Part shown: piece by piece, positions 32,958 to 44,553 of the stretch
How the letters are laid out: the number at the start of each line of letters is the position of its first letter
Position numbering within the stretch: position 1 is the first letter of the stretch
Assembly (NCBI RefSeq): GCF_947242115.1
Contig: NC_074720.1
Span: 14,826,145 to 14,890,144, forward strand
Source: Biomphalaria glabrata
Taxonomy: Eukaryota; Mollusca; Gastropoda; Planorbidae
DNA length: 64,000 bases
Direction of reading: 5' to 3'
The notes under the pieces: model-generated
Databases searched by the model: none
What the model was told of the DNA's origin: nothing
What the model saw: the letters and a program-made list of their open reading frames with translations, nothing else
Position numbers and translations under genes: made by a program

Positions 32958-34225
32958 ACTGTGAAGTGGAATCTGGGGAAGACATGCTCTACCGCACAGC
33001 CAACGCCATACGTCAAGCTTATGCAGAGACGGATGATGACATTAGGGAAGCCATTGAACGAGGAGAAAACCCTTTGATTGACATTTCAGTCAGTTATGAT
33101 GGGACCTGGCAAAAGCGAGGCTTTACATCGCTTTATGGTGTAGGTGTCTGCATCGATTTACTAACAGGTCTTGTTGTCGACTTCGATATTAGATCTAAGT
33201 ACTGCCATGCATGCCACATACAGAAAGCTGAGAGCATGAACGCAACTGACCTCGCAGTTTGGAAAGAACAGCATGATTGCTGTACTAATCACCACAAATC
33301 CAGCAAGTCTATGGAACAGGACAGTGCTGTAATTCTGTGGAATCGTTCTGTGGCAAAATATAATTTTAGATATGTGGAGATGCTGAGTGATGGAGATTCT
33401 TCTGCTTTTAAAGCTGTGCTTGAGTCTAAGCCATATGCTGATAAAGCTGTTACTAAACTTGACTGTATCAATCATGCCCATAAACGTATGGGGACAGCGC
33501 TTCGAAAACTTGCCAAAGAAAGCCATCTTGGTGGCAGAGGAGTTGGCAGGTTAACAGAAAAAAAATGTGACAGTTTGCAAAATTTTTATCGTGGTGCTAT
33601 AATAGACAATATTCCAGATGTGTCCAAAATGAGGAATGCTGTTTGGGCAGGATTATACCACTCCATGTCTACAGATACTGAACACCATCATCGACAATGT
33701 CCATTAGGAGAAAATAGTTGGTGCTGGTACCAACAAGCGATTTCGTTGGGACAACACCCTGACAGCCACTCTAATCATAAGGCATCAACATTTTTGTCTC
33801 TAGAGGTGGCGCACAAGCTAATTCCAATTTATCGAAGAATGTCAGATGAGTCCTTGCTTCAACGAATGGCTCATGGTGGTACTCAAAACAACAACGAAAG
33901 CCTTAATGCTATGATTTGGACGAGATGTCCTAAAACAAGTTTCATGGGACTTGGCAGAGTGAAAGGCAGTGTTGCTAGAGCTGTGTCAATATTTAATGCT
34001 GGCGCCAATGAATTAATTAACGTGATGAATAAGATGCATATTGATGTTTCTTATGTAACATTAAATAATTTAAAAAAGGTCAATGATAAAAGAATTATTC
34101 AGTCTGACACTACTAGCCAAGAGGATTATAGAAAAAGAAGAAAGACTGTTTCTTTAACACGGTTTGAAAAAGTCAGAGAGGAATTGGCCAAAGATGGGAA
34201 TGTATATGGTGCTGGTGCTCATTAG
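32958..34225 (+). CDS. Transposase exon 2, DDE catalytic domain ('Mutator-like transposase' family)
   Basis: About 422 residues. Candidate catalytic residues are visible in order: Asp in SVSYDGTWQKRG, Asp in MLSDGDSSAF, and Glu in GGTQNNNESLNAMIW; between them lie the KYCHACHIQKAESM cysteines and the C-x-x-H motif LDCINHAHKRMGTALRKL. RCPLGENSWCWY-type text (here QCPLGENSWCWYQQA) and TRCPKTSFMGLGRVK are further family hallmarks. From memory, such proteins are annotated in animal genomes as Mutator-like transposase domain proteins. The reading frame is uninterrupted to the stop at 34223. Cut-and-paste transposition in the nucleus is inferred. Confidence 0.92.
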
Positions 34226-36188
34226 CAATACTACTGTCAATATTTTTTTGTATTATATATTTTTTTTTGTTTTTATTCATTATTGTTAGAGCATATTGAC
34301 AGTTTAGTTGCTGTTTTAATTATTGGAAACAAAAATGTAATAACTAATTTGTAGCAAAATTTAAACAACACCATCTGACTATGTTTATGTAAATAATATA
34401 GATCAACAAACTTTTTCAAATATATTATGATACCTTAATTCAAGAGAAAATGTTAGCAAGTTTTATCTAAACTGACAATAATATATATGCTATCTAAAGA
34501 ACTCCCTAGATGAATAGTAGAGATATAACAGAACTACTGAACAGTTATCATGAGTTTCAGATTTTGAGTTAGCGCTTTTTTCTTATTTGACATTGTTATA
34601 TATATGACATTTTTTCATTTTTATCTTCTGTGAACTTCAAGCAAGCTCTTTTCTTTAGTATTTAATATTTATTGTTGCAAATTGTTTGGGTTTTTAGATT
34701 GCACACCGGTACATCCTACATTCTTATCAAGTTTTTTTTTTCTTTATGGTTGCTAAATGTTATACCCGGTACGGTATATAATATATTATTTTATAATGTA
34801 ATCTGGATGGAATATACTAAATAGCTATTTTTAAAAGCTGCTATACTAAAGTGTAAATAAAATATATTTGCTATTCAGTGATTTTCTGAATAAATTTTTG
34901 TAATTGAATTTTTTTTCTTTCTTTTTTTGTATTTTTGTATATATCTCTATCTGCCAAACGCTAAGGCTCTGAAACTACTTTTGGAACTTATTTGATATTT
35001 GGCATAATTATTCTGTACATATATATCTACATATGCATGCAAAAACTTTTTGATATTTGCGTAAGTTGGATTTTTGTTTGAAATACTACTCTGTAATACA
35101 ATTGCGTACAATTTACGTTTTATTTTCCCAATTAGTTGCTATACTTATATGAAATTTAGAATATGCTCTTTACTAAATATAGCTATTTTTATTATGTTTT
35201 CAGATACTTATTATACTAACCTATAAATTACATGCATGTTATCTAGTATTTTCCTGACAAAATTTTTGTAATTGAAATTTTTTTTTTTTTTTTTTTTCAT
35301 TTTCTTCTTTTTTTGTTTTTGTATTATACCTCTATCTGCCAAACGCTAAAGCTCTGAAACTACTTGAGCTACATACTTCATATTTGGCATACTTTTTCTG
35401 TACATAGATATCTACAAACGCATGCAAAAACTTTTTGATATCTCAATAAGTAGATTTTTTGTTTGAAATATTACTCTGTAATACAATTGTGTACAATTTG
35501 CTTTTTATTTTACCAATTGGTTGCTATATTTATATGAAATTTAGAATATGCCCTTTACTAAATATTGATATTTTTTTAATGTTTTCAGATAGTTATTATA
35601 CCAACCTATAAATTACATACCTGTTATCTGGTATTTTCCTGACAAAATTTTTGTAATTGAAATTTTATTTTGTTTTTTTGCATTTTCTCCTTTTTTTGTT
35701 TTTGTATTATATCTCTATCTGCCAAACGCTAAGGCTCTGAAACTACTTGAGCTACATACTTCATACTTGGCATACTTATTCTGTACATAGATATCTACAA
35801 ACGCATGCAGAAACTTTTTGATATTTGAAGTAGTTTTTTTGTTTTAGCGTTTCAAAGTTTAGAATTATGAAATATTTATGTATTTTTCATGGTTGCAACA
35901 CTAAAAAAATCATTAAAAAAAGACAATAAAAGATAACAATATTTCCCTTCATGCGTTTTTAATACTTGTCATGTATGATATTTGTGTGTAAAAATTATTA
36001 ATTTATCTTAAGTATTTTTTGAGTTATAAGCTTTTAATTATAGTTTGTTTGGCGGCCATCTTGGATTGTTTCCATGACAACCAGTAAAGTTATAAAGTCA
36101 AAAACTATATTTTTTCAATTGTTTAATTAAGTACTATTAAGATAATATAAAATATTTAGTCTAAATGGAGAACTTTTTTTTTTCCTTC
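34226..36188 (+). repeat. Transposon 3' region with three tandem ~384-bp blocks
   Basis: The word 'ctctatctgccaaacgcta' recurs at about 34945, 35330 and 35713, and 'acgcatgcaaaaacttttt' follows each copy, so the period is 383-385 bp (roughly 34880-35840). Each block also has 'tttttgtaattgaa' and a long T run. The last part (35840-36188) is single copy. No coding potential. Confidence 0.88.
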
Positions 36189-36212
36189 TTTCCGACTCGT
36201 ATGTCCCCTTAA

Positions 36213-36505
36213 GCACAAAAAAAATCACCCACTTCTTCATGATTTTAACATTTGACCATCACAAAGAAGATACAAGAAACCTATCACAAAAACACAAATA
36301 GACACAGAAACTCTTTTGTTCCTTTGGCCATTAAATCGTTGGACAAAATAGAACTCACTGTTGTGAATTTTGCATGAAATGTTAAAGAGAAACTGGGGTA
36401 TGAACGTATATCTTGGGTGCTAGTGTACAAATGTTTACTCTAATTATGTACTGTTGTAAAACACATTTGATCACGGATAATAAATATTATTATTATTATT
36501 ATTTT
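36213..36505 (+). mobile_element. LINE 'B' C-terminus and tail, right of the nested transposon
   Basis: Continues the fragment at 31336-31531: residues NHPLLHDFNI, then a Ser-Gln-Arg-Arg-Tyr segment, then NSFVPLAIKSLDK, the RNSFVPxAIxxLN ending of the ORF. A short untranslated region ends in (ATT)n at about 36482-36505. Two frameshifts are needed within the segment, so the LINE was already decaying or decayed after the insertion. Confidence 0.8.
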
Positions 36506-36575
36506 AATAACATATAACACAATATACCATTAATAGATATAACATATAATCAAATGTACCATTAGTAGATCAATA
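36506..36575. repeat. AT-rich minisatellite, right part
   Basis: 'taatagatataacatataa' units identical in kind to those at 31025-31335. It marks the right edge of the nested LINE/transposon block. Confidence 0.75.
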
Positions 36576-37324
36576 TTGTTAGGTAGCAATGAGGAAAATG
36601 ATTGCATTTCTTGCTATAAAACTAGACAAAGAACAATCACTATTAAATATGAAAGTTGAATTAGAAGATAAGGTGATTTGAATGTAGCAAAAAAAAATAA
36701 ATTAATTAAAGAGTATGGTAGCTTTGGCCAATGTGGCGTTTGCAAATTCATTAATCGCTTGGGATAATTAAAAACAGACAAAAAAATGAAGGAAAGGGAG
36801 ACAACAAGAACATTAATTATGTATTTATTCTTCTTCAGTTGCTTCCCTTTCTTTACACCCTCATATATTACTAACGGTACTTCAAAAGAGAAGATAATTA
36901 CGTTCTACTGTATAAAAAGTATAGATGAAAGAAATGACTCAAGAAAGCAAGTTTAAACTTCTCTACTAAAAACCCAAACCAACGATTTTATCTGTTTAGC
37001 AACAGCTTGTGTTGAGATGGATGGCCTCTAGGTTTGCACTCCGCCTATACCCAAACACGGGATATGCTTCGTGGGTCAACCCTGTGGAAAAATCACGAGC
37101 CGGTGACCCATGGGCAGTTTGCAGTACACTGCTCTTCACTCTTGCGACACTCTTTACACTTTACACCCTGCGACGCCGCTAATCACAATCTGCATCGGCA
37201 CGTGCCGTTCCCTTGGGGCACACTAGCTGCGTGGTAAATGGCTGAGACTGCTGTGTGGTCGACATGGTTCCAACCTTACCCAGACATTTAGCTCATTGCT
37301 AGGAGATACACCCATAATGCCGTG
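36576..37324. other. Spacer with a LINE 'A' remnant
   Basis: At 36870-36925 'acggtacttcaaaagagaag' and 'ataattacgttctac' match the LINE 'A' 3' untranslated segment. GC-richer sequence at 37000-37320 leads into the 46-bp array; no gene recognised there. Confidence 0.5.
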
Positions 37325-39287
37325 CAACTGAAGGAGGCTAAAACAGTTACCTATAGCCCATAGTTCTTTGCGACTGAAGGAGGCTAAAACAGTTACCTAT
37401 AGCCCATAGTTCTTTGCGACTGAAGGAGGCTAAAACAGTTACCTATAGCCCATAGTTCTTTGCGACTGAATGAGGCTAAAACAGTTACCTATAGCCCATA
37501 GTTCTTTGCGACTGAAGGAGGCTAAAACAGTTACCTATAGCCCATAGTTCCTTGCGACTGAAGGAGGCTAAAACAGTTACCTATAGCCCATAGTTCTTTG
37601 CGAGTGAAGGAGGCTAAAACAGTTACCTATAGCCCATAGTTCTTTGCGACTGAAGGAGGCTAAAACAGTTACCTATAGCCCATAGTTCTTTGCGACTGAA
37701 GGAGGCTAAAACAGTTACCTATAGCCCATAGTTCTTTGCGACTGAAGGAGGCTAAAACAGTTACCTATAGCCCATAGTTCTTTGCGAGTGAAGGAGGCTA
37801 AAACAGTTACCTATAGCCCATAGTTCTTTGCGAGTGAAGGAGGCTAAAACAGTTACCCATAGCCCATAATTCCTTGCGACTGAAGGAGGCTAAAACAGTT
37901 ACCTATAGCCCATAATTCCTTGCGACTGAAGGAGGCTAAAACAGTTACCTATAGCCCATAGTTCCTTGCGAGTGAAGGAGGCTAAAACAGTTACCTATAG
38001 CCCATAGTTCCTTGCGAGTGAAGGAGGCTAAAACAGTTACCTATAGCCCATAGTTCCTTGCGACTGAAGGAGGCTAAAACAGTTACCTATAGCCCATAGT
38101 TCCTTGCGACTGAAGGAGGCTAAAACAGTTACCTATAGCCCATAGTTCCTTGCGACTGAAGGAGGCTAAAACAGTTACCTATAGCCCATAATTCCTTGCG
38201 ACTGAAGGAGGCTAAAACAGTTACCTATAGCCCATAGTTCCTTGCGACTGAAGGAGGCTAAAACAGTTACCTATAGCCCATAGTTCCTTGCGACTGAAGG
38301 AGGCTAAAACAGTTACCTATAGCCCATAGTTCCTTGCGACTGAAGGAGGCTAAAACAGTTACCCATAGCCCATAATTCCTTGCGACTGAAGGAGGCTAAA
38401 ACAGTTACCTATAGCCCATAATTCCTTGCGACTGAAGGAGGCTAAAACAGTTACCTATAGCCCAGAGTTCCTTGCGACTGAAGGAGGCTAAAACAGTTAC
38501 CTATAGCCCATAGTTCCTTGCGACTGAAGGAGGCTAAAACAGTTACCCATAGCCCATAATTCCTTGCGACTGAAGGAAGCTAAAACAGTTACCCATAGCC
38601 CATAGTTCCTTGCGACTGAAAGAGGCTAAAACAGTTACCTATAGCCCATAGTTCCTTGCGACTGAAGGAGGCTAAAACAGTTACCTATAAACCATAGTTC
38701 CTTGCGAGTGAAGGAGGCTAAAACAGTTACCTATAGCCCATACTTCCTTGCGACTGAAAGAGGCTAAAACAGTTACCTATAGCCCAGAGTTCCTTGCGAC
38801 TGAAGGAAGCTAAAACAGTTACCCATAGCCCATAGTTCCTTGCGACTGAAAGAGGCTAAAACAGTTACCTATAGCCCATAGTTCCTTGCGACTGAAGGAG
38901 GCTAAAACAGTTACCTATAAACCATAGTTCCTTGCGAGTGAAGGAGGCTAAAACAGTTACCTATAGCCCATAATTCCTTGCGACTGAAGGAGGCTAAAAC
39001 AGTTACCTATAGCCCATAGTTCCTTGCGACTGAAGGAGGCTAAAACAGTTACCTATAGCCCATAGTTCCTTGCGACTGAAGGAGGCTAAAACAGTTACCT
39101 ATAGCCCATAGTTCCTTGCGACTGAAGGAGGCTAAAACAGTTACCTATAGCCCATAGTTCCTTGCGACTGAAGGAGGCTAAAACAGTTACCTATAGCCCA
39201 GAGTTCCTTGCGACTGAAGGAGGCTAAAACAGTTACCCATAGCCCATAGTTCCTTGCGAGTGAAGGAGGCTAAAACAGTTACCTATT
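37325..39287. repeat. 46-bp minisatellite, about 43 copies
   Basis: Unit of 46 bp with 'ctgaaggaggctaaaacagt' and 'tacctatagcccatagttc'. Variants include ttcttt/ttcctt, gactg/gagtg, cataatt and ccagagtt. Rare variants gaaggaagct (38572 and 38802) and cctataaacc (38684 and 38914) each recur 230 bp apart, so a 5-unit block has duplicated. The ttcttt form is confined to the left third. Confidence 0.97.
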
Positions 39288-39430
39288 CTTTGTTTTGCAT
39301 TCCGATTAGAGCGATCATTAGAAGGGGAATCGGTTTGCTCCGCTCCTCCCAGTGGAAGTAAACTCCAGCCAGTGGACAGACCAGTGGACAGGCCAGTGGA
39401 GGGGTTAGAGACTAATAGGTCCTTTGCACA

Positions 39431-39575
39431 GCTCCATGAAAAGTAATGTTAAAGTGTTAGATCAAGCTTTCTAACTCCATCAAAAGTAATGTTAAAGTGT
39501 TACATCAAGCTTTCTAACTCTATCAAAAGTAATGTTAAAGTGTTACAAAAGTAATCTTTAAATGTTACATCAAGC
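39431..39575. repeat. Short tandem repeat, about 3.5 copies
   Basis: 'aaaagtaatgttaaagtgtt' followed by 'catcaagctttctaactc' repeats three times with a truncated fourth copy. No coding content. Confidence 0.8.
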
Positions 39576-40734
39576 TTTCTCTAAGTGTTGTCGCCGAGAA
39601 ATACTAGCACTAACTCTGTGTTCAAGTCGGAGTGTGGGAGTGTTTCATCATATTATCATTTTAATTAATAAAAAATAATCTACTCTTTACGCCATTTCGT
39701 TGAGTTGTTCCTCTAAATTGACACTATTATTCTCTTTAAATACTCATAATCACAAACTAACTTTGTCATTCAAAAAACATCCAACGACTTGATTTTAAGT
39801 TACTGGTTAAGACGCATTACTAGATTCATACAAATACACACATCTTCTCGTTTGAGTAACTTCGTAACTTATAAGATAAGATAACTATGTCAAGGGCCAA
39901 AGTAAAGCAACCCATATAAAACAAATCCTCGGTGCTAAAGGTTAAAATTTGTTAGATGGTGGTTTAAATCCGGAATAACCCAGACAAGATGGAATGTCAA
40001 TATCCTTCACATACAAGTATTGTTTGATTACGTAATGATGTTACGCCACTAATTTGATGAACTGTGATTTCAACTGTTGAAAACATTTAAACTGTAACTA
40101 TTAAAATGTCTGCCACATCTATTTTGAATGACAATTGTATTTTTTAAAAACAAACTACCATGATGACACGATTTATGAATTGGACACAAAAAGTTGTTCA
40201 CTAAAAGGGTAAAGTTTTGGTTTAGCGACAAGGGATGTAACTTTCAACAAGACTAGGATGTCAGATGTAACGAAAGTATGCACAGACTGCTTTTGGCGAC
40301 TTCCGAGAGATGCAGATTGTAATTCTTGGAAGTATCAAACGTATTGCTATTATTCGATAGCGAATGGTATCCTTGCATTGTTAGCCTGCTATTTGATTAT
40401 TTGAATATTTTCTCCAATTGGACTTTTCCACACAAGACATAGCGCGGAGGCTGAGAACCCCTGGTCTAGATCTAGAAGTTGACGGAACGGATACAGTTTT
40501 CTAAAATCAATAGCAGGTATTAAGTAGGAAAATATTTCCATGAATGTTGTCTTGTCATCGCCAAACTATGTGACTGAGGCTGGCGTTCTAATCACTTCTG
40601 GAGATATTCAGCCATGCAGTGGAACCCACGCATAGTTAAGTTGAAACGTGTATAGAATTTGGTGGTTTTTCATCTAAGCAGATTAAAATTACTAGCATGA
40701 ACCCATTATATATATAGACATATGTGAGCCCGGA
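39576..40734. other. Spacer, nothing recognised
   Basis: No coding or bounded repeat found. A 'ctagatctagaag' word lies near 40465. Confidence 0.4.
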
Positions 40735-41060
40735 ATGTTGTGCTGCACACTGGGCAGGTTAGTCCAGCTGGAGCTAGTGTCGTTGGCCCTTTTTTTCTCT
40801 GACACTTTGCTTCTGTCAGCGCAGTTCTCTGTCCCTGCTATTTGTGCGCCAGTTTTCACAGCTCGAAGCCATGATGCTCTGTCATGTGTTTCCGGCTTCC
40901 TAAGAAGCTTTGAAGGTGTCCCTGAAGCGTTTTTTTGTCCATCTTGTGATCACTTCCCTTCCCTTAATTTACCTTAAAGATGTCGTTTAGGTATGCGAGA
41001 GTTTTCCATTCTGCAGATGTGGCCTGACCATCGCAGCTGGGACTGCATCAGTATTGTGTG
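40735..41060 (-). mobile_element. LINE C-terminal fragment
   Basis: Minus-strand residues, over frames: RWDGHICRMENSRIPKRHLY, GELREGKR, then KTLQGHLQSFL, DRASWLRAVKTGA and KRAN. This is the RWxGHVxRMxDxRIPKxxLYGEL ... KKRxKDxLKxSL ... W end found in several non-LTR ORFs. Partial and frameshifted. Confidence 0.8.
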
Positions 41061-41279
41061 GATGCTTGGCAGACCCCCTTTTGAAGAATTTCAGTATCGA
41101 GTTGTTGTTTTTTGTATGTCATAAACCCATTAAGTCTGTTCTGGCGGTATATTTTTTCTCGGTCAATCAACCTCTGACATTAGGATATCCAAGCGGTCTA
41201 ATAGAATCAGACACAGACTAAAAAGACAAAGAAATAGTATCTGTCATTGATAATTAATAATTTAGAACTGTCATTTGTA
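41061..41279. other. Spacer, nothing recognised
   Basis: No coding or repeat signal recognised. Confidence 0.35.
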
Positions 41280-42160
41280 TTGATCTCACATAGAATAAAA
41301 CAAGGTCACAAACTCAGAATTGGCCACCAAAATAGTCCACTCCAGCAGGTAAATAGGCAGCTTTCAATATTTTCACCCAGACTATCAGAAAGTATGAACA
41401 AACCACTATACAAAACCACAACCTGATCTCCGACAATACAAGATGTAAGTAGGTGTACTTATCGAAAGTGTTGCCAATAATATTCTAGTGTTAGTCCGAC
41501 TGACGACATGATACCACATAATACGGAAATACAATGTTCCTATAATTGTGACATTGTTAATATTCATATGTATTCAATGAATTGATGATATAGAAGATAT
41601 GGTACAATCTGAACATGGCTAATCTGATGTTATTGAGAGATTATCAATTTGATCGTTTTTTTAAAGGGCCCCAATCTCTTATGGAAGGCCCCAAGAAAAG
41701 CAACTCTTTGATTAAATCACCATTTTACTTCTCATTCATGTGTATTACATAGTATGGAACACTGCTTATTAAATGATGTTTTTGCATTGATTCCACTTAT
41801 ATTCATACTAAATACATTCTTTAACTTTTGAAACAAAAGTAAACATTTTATTAACAAGGTTACAAAGACTGTGTGGAAACACAAACTTAAAATCGGCCCC
41901 CGAATTGGTCCACCCAGACAGGTAGAATGGCAGGTTACAATATTTTCAGAAAGAATATCAGAATGAAATAATATCAAAGGCAAATGACAGAAGAATGGAG
42001 AAAGAAGGTTGACAGATTTTGTGTGGTGCCACAACGATGTGAACCTGGCCTAACTGATGTCATATAATGATTATCTAATTGATCTAATTGTTTTTTATAA
42101 GTCAATCTCTTATTCAAATCTCTTATTGAAAGCTAAAACCTATTGAAAGGAAAAAAATCC
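41280..42160. repeat. Diverged duplicated non-coding repeat
   Basis: Segment 41291-41690 and segment 41845-42120 share an ordered set of words: 'aacaaggt', 'gtccac', 'aatattttca', and later 'tgtgaacctggcctaactga' versus 'ctgaacatggctaatctga', then a T run. A third partial start is seen near 42245 ('ttccacttatatgcata'). Old tandem-like duplication of an unknown element. Confidence 0.5.
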
Positions 42161-42399
42161 TTTAGTTAAGTGTTACATGGTCCTGTGATACCAGTGCGGT
42201 TCACGCGATAATATAAAATACTACTTCTTAATTGTTGTTTTAAATTATGTTCCACTTATATGCATATAAATAGATTTTTTTCTCTTAAAAAAAGGAAACA
42301 TTTTTTTAGTAAATGTAGTAGTAAGTATGACAGAACTTATCAATACGTTTGTTTCTATTAATAGTTAATTGTTGTAATAATTTGTTGTTGTAATTTTAT

Positions 42400-43035
42400 G
42401 AAAAAAAAAAAAAAAACTGCTTGCATAGTTGATTTTAAAAAATTAAATTTTTCGCTTTCAGAAAAGAAAAAAGTAGCCATTGCATCAGAACTTTGAAAGG
42501 TCCAAAATATCATGATGTCGGATTTTTAATATTTTTTTCTAGTTTACGAGATCTAAACGGGATGGACGGTCGAACGGACGGACAGACAGACCACACAAAA
42601 TTAATAGCGTCTATTACCCTTTCGGGGGTCGCCAAAAATGTAAGAAGCGTATATAACATTTTAGTAGTAGACATTTTTTTTTTGAAAACTTTTTTTTTCA
42701 GAAAATAACAAAACCGTTTGTATAAACATTTAAAGAATATATAGGAGAAGTACTCATGTTGGCGGTACTTTTCCTCATTTTTTTTTTGTAAAGTTTACAG
42801 TGAATAGATGTAAGACTTGTGAATTTTTATGAAAAAACAACAACAACTGCTGGCATATTTAATTATACAAATTAAATGATTCGCTTTAATAAAAGAACTT
42901 TGAAAGGTCTAAAATATCACGATGTTAGATTTTCAATATTTGTTTTTTAGATTCTGTGATCTTAACTTGACGGACGCATGGACAGACAGACCACGCATGA
43001 CTAATTGCGGTTATTTCCCTTTCGTGTTGTGTTCA
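42400..43035 (+). repeat. Dispersed repeat pair with 'ggacagacagaccac'
   Basis: 42480-42640 and 42895-43035 share 'tttgaaaggtc', 'aaaatatca', 'gatgt', 'ggacagacagaccac' and 'ccctttcg' in order; the stretches before them also match ('ttaaatttttcgcttt' versus 'ttaaatgattcgcttt'). A non-coding dispersed repeat in two direct copies about 420 bp apart. Confidence 0.65.
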
Positions 43036-43840
43036 GTTGACCTTCCCCATTACATCCAGTTAAAATACCAAGAAAACTTTGCCTGGAAGACGCAACCAGT
43101 GGTGGCTTTGTGGTAAAGACCATGGGTCCAACTCAGTGTTATTTCAAAAGGCCAACCTCTATCCTAGTGGAATCAACTGAGGGGAACATGAAGGCCCGTG
43201 CCAGACCAAATGAGTTATATTTTCGGTAATTTTAAATCTTAGTGAGTGTAAATCATAGTTATAGATTTGAAAGCTTAAATGTTTTGGATTTTTCTTATCA
43301 TAGTATTAGAGAAATTAAAATCGTTAAGTTAATATACAGACTTTTAGATATATTAAATTTAGTTTTTGCGAATTAAATAAATCTTTAAATACAATCTTTG
43401 TATTTAAATTGGTATATAATATAGTATTTACTTTTTTTTTTACTAAGATTACATAGTATTTTAAAACTAATTTTTCTTGCTAATTTCAGAACTGCAACGG
43501 TCATACATTAATAATTCAGTTAAAAATACTATAGTAGTGCCCCCTGCAGGACTATCAGCTAGTGATAATCAGTGAGAAAAGTGCTAAACTGCAGCTAAAC
43601 GATAGCAAGTCATGGCTGTGTACTGATGATAGAGACATACACAACTATTTCTTTCGGTTGTTTCCCTTACAATACTCTCGGTGGTGTAGAAACGAATTCG
43701 GACTGGGAATTAACAGTCGGACTGTAAATAAATATACAAAGTTTCGACATATTATACTGATTAACCAAATAATTAAAAGATTAAAATTGTTATTTACAAA
43801 AGCCAGAAACAATTCCTGTATCTATTCAAATAAATTACTA
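43036..43840. other. Spacer
   Basis: A 109-residue frame (43562-43891) shows no domain and ends in the short element end at 43841. No other feature. Confidence 0.35.
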
Positions 43841-43906
43841 CTGGCGTCACTAGGAGATGCGGCTCGCAAGGTGACACCCATATGGGGGTGACACTCAAGT
43901 GGGATA
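43841..43906 (+). mobile_element. Truncated end of the 10885-type hAT-like element
   Basis: 'ctggcgtcactagg' and 'gggggtgacactcaagtggg' match the left end of the element at 10885-12443. No right end found nearby. Confidence 0.7.
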
Positions 43907-44553
43907 AATTATATTTATATATCATATTTGGTCGTCAACTTTACAAATTACAATGTGTAACACTTGACCAAATTTTGATCCTTCTGGCCATTCGAGATGA
44001 ATCCCATAAGCGAAAAAGTTTTGAAATGTCTTCATAAAAGTTTTGAGTCAATATTATTAGACATTTTAAAAGGTACTAAATAGTGGATGCTACGATATTC
44101 TAACTTTTTAAACATTAATATTTTACTGGGTAAATACACAAAAATGTATTGATTACTACAAGGAAATACAGCTTTTTAATTTTATCTTTGTAAAAAATTT
44201 TCGCCCCCTTGTAAGCACGTCGGTAACTTTTTAGATATGGGTACCAAAAAAATGTACAATAAGGTCTGAAATAAAATACATTTAGGATTTATGCTGTTTG
44301 TAAATCGCGACGTGTCTGTGTGACATTAGGACCTACCATAAGAACAGACAAGAGATAAAGCCTATAAAAGATTTCTTATGAAAAAATAAAAAAAGAAGCT
44401 TGCGAATCCCTTTAGAAAAGACTATGTGGTAAAATCCCTGGTCAGAGGAGCGTACTAGTTGTATGTGGATAGCATGAGAAAGTCGAACTGTAAATCTTAC
44501 TTTGTAGGTTCTTAGACGCCTCCGCGCTGTGTCTTATGCAGATAAGTCTAAAA
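43907..44553. other. Spacer, nothing recognised
   Basis: AT-rich, no coding or repeat signal recognised. Confidence 0.35.

Larger units (their letters stand above)
31536..36208 (+). mobile_element. Kolobok-like DNA transposon, 4.67 kb, both ends intact
   Basis: Perfect 20-bp inverted ends starting GGGGACATACGAGTCGG (31536-31555 and 36189-36208). Both are bounded by TTAA (31532-31535 and 36209-36212); removing the element and one TTAA gives back a continuous LINE tail. It carries a two-exon DDE transposase (32092-34225) and a long non-coding 3' part with three tandem ~384-bp blocks. TTAA duplications are known for piggyBac and Kolobok; the transposase is not piggyBac-like, and its C-x-x-H motif between the second Asp and the Glu is shared by Kolobok, MULE and hAT groups. 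Kolobok is therefore favoured. A single likely frameshift in exon 1 means this copy may not be active, but intact ends allow mobilisation in trans. Confidence 0.92.

Noticed and set aside
33161-33526. Minus-strand frame of 121 residues inside the transposase
   Set aside because: Shadow of the DDE transposase exon.
31536-36208. piggyBac element, because of the TTAA target
   Set aside because: The transposase has the YDGTW ... SDGD ... CxxH ... NESLN pattern, not the piggyBac DDD pattern, and the ends lack the CCYT start of piggyBac.
37325-39287. CRISPR-like array of 46-bp units
   Set aside because: Same reasons: no spacers, variant units, no cas genes.
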